A program made the translations under genes and the position numbers. Positions 57,000-64,000 of a stretch of DNA of 64,000 nucleotides are shown piece by piece (the first letter of the stretch is position 1; every line of letters begins with the position of its first letter). The stretch comes from Apostichopus japonicus (Eukaryota > Echinodermata > Holothuroidea > Aspidochirotida > Stichopodidae). The notes under the pieces were generated by a model. That model worked only from the letters and a program-made list of their open reading frames with translations. It made no database searches and had not been told where the DNA came from. The stretch covers positions 17,497,521 through 17,561,520 of the forward strand of contig NC_092562.1 in the NCBI RefSeq assembly GCF_037975245.1, read 5' to 3'.

Positions 57000-57298
57000 T
57001 TACTTTTCACCCCCGCTCCACCATCCACGCAGGAACCCACCCAGACCCCCCTGCAGGGACGATTTATTCTGTTCCAGTTTCTCGTCCAAGGAGGGTAACT
57101 CTATATGGTTCAGAGCTATGTCAAAGAAGAGCGGTTTGCACGGTGACGGCTTAAAGTCCAGTGGAAATGTGGTGAAGTTGGGCTTGGCGGCCAGGTCCGG
57201 CTGGTTGGCGTTGTACCAGTCAAGCCATTCCGCCAGCGGTCGATTGTCCTTCAGACCGAGTTGCGCCATTCCTTTGCTGATGGAAGGTTCATTGGAAT
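57000..57298 (-). CDS. SRP68: SRP68 terminal coding exon
   Basis: Signal recognition particle subunit 68, part of the SRP that targets nascent secretory chains to the ER. Read on the - strand, an acceptor TTTTCAG precedes SNEPSISKGMAQLGLKDNRP, then LAEWLDWYNANQPD and the hallmark C-terminal CKPLFFDIALNHIELP followed by LDEKLEQ and a Gly/Trp-rich end before TAA (57002-57000). The FFD-ALNH block is characteristic of the SRP68 C-terminus, which contacts SRP72 in other animals. The exon enters with two bases completing the Asp codon begun by the previous exon. An apparent upstream ATG in the same frame lies in the intron. Confidence 0.9.
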
Positions 57299-58489
57299 CT
57301 GAAAAATGAACGCAGAGAGGTTCTTGGTAAGCCATGGTTTTTTTTTTAAAGTATTCTTGGGTGGAGGGTATTTTCTATAGGTGAGGATAATCCGGAGGGT
57401 GGGGGAAGTCAATTCAATTAACTGTGAGAAACGTCATTGAATTAGGAACCACCTAAGGCCTATTGTCATCTTTGTAGTAAGTTTGTCACCTTGAGCTACG
57501 TTACAGTTCATAAGTAGGGGGGGTATATTCGAGTGGAATTTGGGATTCGAATCCCCGAATAGAGAAAGTTTACAAAAACTTGTTAATTTGCAGTCATTTT
57601 TTGTTATTGCTGTCACAAACAGAAATGGATACCCACTTTCTATTATTTGTAGATGACAGAGACTGGTTCAATCGCAGTCTACAAGGCCAGATAAACTCTT
57701 TATATTTTGGCTTTCAATTTCTTTATTCTGACAAATTTCGATAGTACAAAAAACAGCAGTTTTGATCGGGCTTTTGATACTTCCTTGTGATCCCTGGACA
57801 TCATACATTCAGCTACAAGCAAAAATAACTGTTGTCTGTCCTGTCCACCACAATAATCCTATTGTAATATTTTCAGACCCTAAGGGCTAATAGGTCTCTT
57901 CCCCCCCCCCCCCCCAAAAAAAAGTGTGAAAAGGGACGGTGCTGCTTCTAACCAAATGAATCTTTTCACTCATTGTTTAACCAAAGAGAAAAATTTGGGA
58001 AAGAAAACAACAGATTATTAATATAAAGGCCATATTTCTCTGAATCATTGTCTATGCTCTGATGGAATACATTTGTTCCAGTAGCAGGGTTCAATTCCCA
58101 GGTTCCAAATGGACATGGCAGTTTAATCTGCATTTTCCTGACGATCAGACCCAAAAGAGAACATCGATATGTATCTCCACCATTATCCCAAAGAAGAAAC
58201 CTTTCAGAAACTCAAGGGTACTAAAGGGATTTCTTCCTTTTAAATTAACCAGGGTCCTACACAAAATTAACAGGGTAGTAACATGATGGTCTCTGCCTGA
58301 TTCCCCCTCCCCCCACCCAATTTCTTTTCTTAATTTGTTGGTATTCATCCTTTCATATATAGTCCATCTTGCATTTTGCCTTTTGAAAAACAAGAATCCT
58401 TAATCTTCATCCAAAGCAGCAAAAAGTTTCTTTCTTAACACAGTAAATTGAATATTATTATTAATATTATATTACTATTAAGTACATAC

Positions 58490-58568
58490 CTAGAATGGAG
58501 GCCACCTGAGCAGAGTACTTCAAGCCGTTGATATCTTGTGCAAGAGTGTCCAATTCCTCTACCTCCAC
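58490..58568 (-). CDS. SRP68: SRP68 penultimate coding exon
   Basis: The - strand acceptor AATCAATAG precedes VEVEELDTLAQDINGLKYSA and QVASIL, with donor GTATGT. 79 nt; joins to 57298 in frame as ...SIL-D-SNEPS. Upstream exons lie beyond the Jockey-like LINE and past the window's right end. Confidence 0.85.
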
Positions 58569-58639
58569 CTATTGATTAAATGAAACCAAAATCTAATCAT
58601 GATGTCTTCAACATTAAGTTTTTAGGTTGTGTCACTACC

Positions 58640-58772
58640 CGACAAGCCCTATAGGGTTTTTTAGTACACTTCCTTTCCCAAGTTTTGTTTCTTATCTCCT
58701 TCTATGTCATATGTCATACTTATGTTAAAATAGAACAAAAATCAATAAATGAAATGAAATAAATGAAATTAG
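58640..58772 (+). mobile_element. LINE 3' UTR fragment in SRP68 intron
   Basis: AAGCCCTATAGGGTTTTTTA and ACTTCC, then a tail AATAAATGAAATGAAATAAA. Layout resembles the 3' end of the L2-like element at 13360-13450. Confidence 0.5.
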
Positions 58773-59602
58773 TTACCTTTTTTTTTAATTCGAGTAAAAG
58801 TTTTGTTTTTGTTGTTGTTGATATCAAAACAAAAGGAGTTTAACCCCTGGTCGACCTGGCGAGAGGTCCTACGGGGGATAATAAGTTTGTTTTTATAGAA
58901 TAGACATTTTTTTTTTTTTTTCTTGGAGAGGTTGTTTATGTTCAGTCAGGGAATTGCTGGTAAATGAAGTCTTATATATTTACATAGGACAGGATAGCCA
59001 TAATCATACCCGAGGTCAGAGTCGAAGAGTCAATTAGGGAGGGATTTCTAAAGGAGAGGAACTTTTTAAGTACTGAGAATTGTGGAGACGGAGTGGTTTC
59101 TATTGTTGGGTAGGGAGTGGTTGTGTTTTCTATTGTTTGGTAACAATATAATCTGTATATAAGTATACTTGGGCCTAGACCCATTTTGGAAAGGATTTTT
59201 TTAATGGAATGAGACTTTAAGTAGTAACAATTGTGAATACAGAAAGGGTTTGATTTTTGGGTAGTGAGTTGTTGCGACTTTGTATTTCAGGGGGAGGTCT
59301 TCAATCAAAGGGTCGTTCTCGAGGTTGTTTTTGTATAACTTGGTGTTGAATTCTTCAAGTCGGGTGAAAGTAGATTTTGTGTTTCCTGCACGGAGAACGT
59401 ACAAAGTAGCAATATAGGTAGGGATTTTGAGTGCGAGTCGATAAGCTGTGGTGTGGATTCTGTTTAAAATTTGTTTATTGGGATTAGAGATGGTAAGCAG
59501 GGAGATTCTCCCGTAACTGAGAATCGGTTTTACTTTGGGTTTATAGATTTGAATAATTGTTTTCGGAGGGAAGTTATATTTGTGTGAGAGGATTTGAATG
59601 GA

Positions 59603-60700
59603 TTAAAGTTGGAACCAGCAGCGTCCTGCAGTTCTGTTACAAAGTAGATTAAACGATAATTTGCTATCGAAAGTGGTACCAAGGAAGGTTGCATTAGGAG
59701 TAGCAGTGATTGAGGTGTTGAAAAGATTAACTTTGGAAATATGGTTATGGTATTTTGAGTTTATTATGGAGAAATTGGCTAGGTTAGATTTTGAGGGATA
59801 TATTTTTGTTCTCCACATCGAGCACCAATTTTCGAGATGTGTAATTGCTCTTTTAATATTTAGTTCCGTCATATAGATATTTTTACTGGTGCTCCAAATG
59901 GCTATGTCGTCAGTGTACTGACTATAGTTGCATTCAGATAGAGGGGGGATGTTCAAATCATTAACAAATAGGGTGCAGGGGAGGGGACTGAGAACAGCGC
60001 CCTGTGGAGTACCTGCACCAAGTGGAATAGGTTTTGATTGTTGGTTTTTGTAGCATATTTTGGCATTGCGCTCACTAAAGAAAGAGGAAAGAAGTCTGGT
60101 GTAATTGGAGGGGACATTAAAGTTAAGTAGTTAAATTCTTATGCCGTTGTGCCAAGTTTTGTCGAACGCCTTTTCGGCATCAAGGAAGAGGGCAGTGGTA
60201 TCATGTCTTTTTATGAAGCCGATGCGAATTTCTTTTGAATGGTGGAAAGTTTGGTTTATTGTTAATTTGTGTGCGCGGAATTAGCCTGATTGATACGGGC
60301 AAAGTGATTAATTTGCTCAAGGTGGTTTATGGTGCGGTAATCTATAATTCTTTTGAAAATCTTACCTAAGGCTGGTAGGAGACTAATTGGTTGATAGTTT
60401 TGAATTTTGGTGTGTCTTTACTTAGTTTCGGTATTAAAATCATTTTGGCGGATTTCCACAGGGTTGGGAAATGCCCCAGTCTAAGGAGTTTGTTAAATAA
60501 TGGGAAAATATGAGAGTTAATGAATATCGGAGGCCGACGGAGGGGAATCTTTTAGCATTAGGTCATTTATGTTGTCAAGACCAGGGGAGGAGGCATTTTT
60601 GCATATTCAGTGGCACTATACCAATCATTTATATCTATTTCTTTGAGTAGAGGGATGTTTTTGTTGAGACATCCTTAGAAGTTGGGGATAAAGCTGCATT
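59603..60700 (-). pseudogene. LINE ORF2 reverse transcriptase
   Basis: The N-terminal RT region parallels 49098-49442. Motif B GTPQGAVLSPLP and LFVNDLNIPP lie near 60030-59940; the catalytic box QYTDDIAIWS is at 59920-59891. Frameshifted. Confidence 0.88.
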
Positions 60701-61600
60701 ACAGATAATTGTACGGTCTATTTTGTGTTGGAATCTGTTATCGTATGGAGGGCCATCTAAGATATTGAATATAGTTTTCAAGTATAATTCACTAAGCTTT
60801 ATTTGGTCTTAATTTTTGTGATGAGGTTACCTACTTTATATCTAAGGCATTCGTCTGTATTACCTGTGTTTGGGTTGTTATGGGTTTATGATATTTTTTT
60901 AATTTTTCCAAAAGTGTTTTGGGTTTTTGTCATTAATGATTGAATCGCATTTGTTTTGGATTCGGTTTTGGTCGACCGCCGATATTTGTCTATTTATTTG
61001 TTTTTTAGGTTGGTTAATTTAGGTTTTTAGAGTTGGATCTGGGGAGATCATATAGGTTCTATGTAGGCGACGTCTGAGTTATTTAGTGTAAGAATATTCC
61101 TATTTAGTTTTGGATTTCTGTTTTGTTTTTAATGGGCAGTGTTGTTTGAAGGTATTAAAGATATGTTGGGCAATGCTGTCACAATATATGCCAATGTAAT
61201 TTAGCTTGTTGTTGTGGTAATTGGCAATAGTGTTGTTTGTTATGATCCCTTTTTAAATGTCCAGTCTGTTTGATTGTAATTATACGTTCATTCGTTATTT
61301 TGGATGCGACTGAGGTTTATGTCTAGCTCAAAAAGGAGTGGAAAATGGTCACTGATTAGGTCATCTTCTAGGATTTGAATCGAATGAATTTTAGTTGCAA
61401 GGTGGTTTGAGGTTATGGCGTAGTCAAGTAGTTCAGTATTATTGTTTATTGGGTTTATCCTAGTTTTGGTATTTTGGTTAATTATTGTTAAGTTGTGTTT
61501 ATCACATATTTCTAAGAGGGATATGCCTTTTTCAGATATTTTGGTGCTACCAAAAATGATGTGGTGGGCATTTAAATCTCCTAGTAGTATTGTATTTTTA

Positions 61601-61963
61601 TTACAACTTTTTTTGATTGTGGATATGGGCTCCTTTGGGGACTATAATAGCTAATAATGTGGAGAGGTTTATTGTCTCTTTCGAGTACAATTTCAATTGT
61701 TTGGGTTTGTTTGGGAGGAGGGTGGCTTTGAGGTTGTTTTTTTCAGCAATAAGTACTCCTCCCATAGAGCGAGAGATATCGTGTCTGAAAGTTTGGTAAC
61801 CAGGGATGCTAAGGTGGGAATTTTTATTTAGTTTAGTTTCGTTTAACGAAATGATATCCGGGGAGTGGTTGGCGAATATAGTAAGTAGGAGGCTTAATTT
61901 TGGAAGGATACTGTTGATGTTTAGGTGGAGGAACTTGACCGAAGGAGGGAGTGTGCTTGTCAT
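61601..61963 (-). pseudogene. LINE ORF2 N-terminus, APE-like endonuclease
   Basis: MTSTLPPSVKFLHLNINSIL, then SPDIISLNETKLN (catalytic Glu motif) and SMGGVLIAEKNN. Frame breaks downstream. Confidence 0.85.
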
Positions 61964-63109
61964 GTAGGTGATTGAGGAGGGCTAAATATTGAAAGATGGT
62001 GGAGACGTTCCATAATTACAGTTTCTGGGATATTTAAGTTTAGTGCTAACACGGTGGCGTAACTGGCAAGGTCGTCAGATTTAATATTAATGTTGGCTTT
62101 TTGGAAGGTGTATTGTACTAATTCAATTACAAAGGTTGCGGTATTAAGTTTTTTTTTCAGTGACGATTTTATTTCTTATTTCAATTTTAGGGGTAAAATT
62201 GGTTACATTCGCGTAGGTTCTTCGTTCTTGTTGTTTGTTATTATTTTCAGTTTTAGCTTCTTTAAATTTTGGGCATCCTTTGTAAAGGGCGACATGAGTC
62301 CCTGAGCAATTGGCACATTTTGGGTTTTCTTTTGGTTTGGGACAGTCTTTAACTCTGTGGTTTTCGTCACATCTGAGACATCTGGTTTGATTTTTGCAAG
62401 TATGGTGGGTGTGTCCAAAGAGTTGACATTTGAAACATTGAGGGATTTGGGGGGTTCGTGGTATTCTTCTGTTTTGTGTTTAGAGTATCCTAAGTAGAAA
62501 CCATGTTTGATTAGGGATTGTTGAGGCTCTTGTTCTTCAAACGTCATTTTTACTTTCCAAGTTGTATTGTTTGTGGCATGACTAATGAGTCTTTTAGTTT
62601 GTATTGGGGTGTATTCTTGGTCTTTGAGTTCTTGTTCAATATCTTTGATTTGAATTTCAGGGTTTATGCCACAGGCTACTACGGAGAAGTTTCTTTGTCA
62701 TACCTTTTGGGGGATTCTTGGTTTGGGGTTGCCTAGTTTAGTCTTTTGAGTCCATGGTTTCAGGAGGATATTTGCAGATTTAGGGTCATGGGGGTGATAA
62801 GGATGTCGTTACTACGAAGACGGTTTATATTTGAGATCATGGCATTTGGTTTTTCTTCATTGATTAGTTTAGCAAGTGTTTATTGGATTTTTTGATAGTT
62901 CTGGTAAGATTCCTGATACAATGATTGTTTGAGCGGACTTTTTGGTGGTTGGTTTGGAGTTAGGAGATGGGTTTATTTCAACGTAGATTGGACGTTGTCT
63001 TTTTCTGCTATTTTTGTACTGGGATCCAGTCATTAATGTCTACGTCAAAATCAGAGAGGTTTAGGTTTTCGACTAGGGGGGCGGTTATAGGTGGGTAAGG
63101 GGTTGTCAT
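61960..63109 (-). pseudogene. LINE ORF1 (Gag-like) with three zinc knuckles
   Basis: Starts ATG (63109-63107) MTTPYPPITAPLVENLNLSD. Three CCHC knuckles lie at 62437-62273: CFKCQLFGHTHHTC, CLRCDENHRVKDC and CANCSGTHVALYKGC, typical of Jockey/I-group ORF1. At least two single-base frameshifts (near 63025 and in an A-run near 62150). Ends TGA at 61962-61960, overlapping the ORF2 start as ATGA. Confidence 0.85.
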
Positions 63110-63462
63110 ATTGGCAAAACAGCCCCTCCCTACGGGTTTTAAATGGCTTCTATACAATGAAATTGATCATAAACTTCACTTACCAGAAAGAATTAGTCTC
63201 CAGCCTAAGACGGCGGACGGAAAGAATAGGAACTCCTTTTGAAGAGACACACTATGAATTGAAAGTGTACTCGGCAGCGTTGTGTTGGTATCCAAGGACG
63301 CGTACGTTTTGTAAATGGCGAGTAAGTCATAGAGTGAAGGATGATGGGGTGACGCTATGTCAAAAAGCTAACTGTTGACCAACATAATCCACAGAACCCT
63401 AAGAAAAGGAGAGGAATGCAAAAGAACTTAGCCAGTTTTCTTCAAAGTAAGTCTCGTACATT

Positions 63463-64000
63463 TAGCACAAAACATTAAACACTAATTAGCAACTAATTCC
63501 AACAAATTTTAGGCTGTGATTGAAACTTTACTGGTGGAAACATAATTAAATATATATTACATTTTTATGAACCTTTCTTTCTTATGACTAACCTTGACTG
63601 TATATTGCAGCTTTCCAGCTTAGCTGGTGTTTTTCCACCAAATCAGCTCATCTTTGAGTTTTCTGATCTTGACAACAATCAACTGTCTTTTTAATTCACC
63701 ACAACCCAGACCACACTAATTGGCAACTCTTTCCAACAATCTAAGGCAACAATCATCAATTTAACACAACCAATACTAATTACAAAATGATTCCAACAAA
63801 CTAAGGCACAGGGTCTCATTAATTTAGCACAAAACATACCACACTAGTTAGCAAATCATAACAATAAACTAAGGCAAAACTTATAAATTTAATACAAACA
63901 CACCACACTAACTACCAACAAATTATCACAGTACTCCTCTTCAATTTAGCACAAACAGACCACACTAATTAGCTACTCATTCCACCAAACTAAGGCACAA
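63463..64000. repeat. Diverged tandem repeat, ~58-65 bp
   Basis: CACACTAATTAGCAACT, ATTCCAACAAACTAAGGCA and AATTTAGCACAAAC recur at about 63712, 63776, 63841, 63903 and 63961, with a partial unit at 63463. Continues past the window end. Confidence 0.75.

Larger units (their letters stand above)
58906..63400 (-). mobile_element. Jockey-like LINE, near full length, with poly(A)
   Basis: Read on the - strand: a 5' region (63400-63110), ORF1 (63109-61960), ORF2 with APE-type endonuclease then RT (61963 to about 59500), a 3' UTR and a poly(A) tract at 58921-58906. Several frameshifts and stops mean it is dead as it stands. Inserted in an SRP68 intron in the same orientation as the gene. The 5' end is approximate. 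Confidence 0.85.

Noticed and set aside
56899-57309. 136-codon + strand frame over the SRP68 exon
   Set aside because: Antisense shadow of the SRP68 terminal exon.
63091-63378. 95-codon + strand frame
   Set aside because: Lies antisense over the LINE 5' region and ORF1 start; no family features.

Overview
This is a eukaryotic (metazoan) genomic window. The evidence is two intron-split nuclear genes, GT-AG splice sites, several LINE clades, a Penelope-like element, tRNA-derived satellites and many short inverted-repeat DNA elements. The TE mix (CR1- and L2-like LINEs, a Jockey-like LINE with zinc-knuckle ORF1, a GIY-YIG Penelope-like element, MULE-like and hAT-like MITEs) and the AT-rich, TE-packed introns suggest a marine invertebrate. 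An echinoderm-like deuterostome is my best guess, but that is inference only.

Two host genes are clear. OXSM (mitochondrial 3-oxoacyl-ACP synthase) is complete on the + strand, with 12 coding exons from 9795 to 22900. It encodes 461 residues with the Cys-His-His catalytic triad intact. Its introns hold a CR1-like LINE (intron 1), an L2-like LINE (intron 2), a Penelope-like 3' end with a hammerhead-like motif (intron 7), and a tRNA-SINE followed by a (CATA)n tract (intron 11). The last two coding exons of SRP68 (signal recognition particle subunit) lie on the - strand at 58568-57000. Its upstream exons must lie beyond 64000, and a roughly 4.4-kb Jockey-like LINE sits in the intervening intron.

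Layout: 1-1297, eight 165-bp tandem copies of a tRNA-like unit; 1.8-9.7 kb, MULE-like, TIR and minisatellite elements; 9.8-22.9 kb, OXSM; 23.5-25.3 kb, two CR1 fragments; 26.3-26.9 kb, an orphan exon-like reading frame and an AT microsatellite; 27-36 kb, mostly unassigned DNA with a MITE fragment and a 0.68-kb tandem duplication; 36-40.5 kb, hAT-like MITEs and a second MULE-like element filled with a 12-bp minisatellite; 40.5-46 kb, mostly unassigned; 46.3-47.6 kb, a foldback element built from dozens of CTTAAG palindromes; 48-52.5 kb, nested Penelope, Jockey, hAT and inverted-repeat debris; 52.85-54.9 kb, thirteen 161-bp tRNA-like satellite units with a trimeric higher-order pattern; 57-58.6 kb, SRP68 exons; 58.9-63.4 kb, the Jockey-like LINE; 63.5-64 kb, a degenerate tandem repeat.

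The main structural points are as follows. Two elements have perfect 9-bp target-site duplications and carry internal satellites, which fits nonautonomous Mutator-like elements. The CTTAAG foldback element is unusual. Two different tRNA-like satellites have nearly equal periods. All assignments come from reading the sequence; no database search was run.
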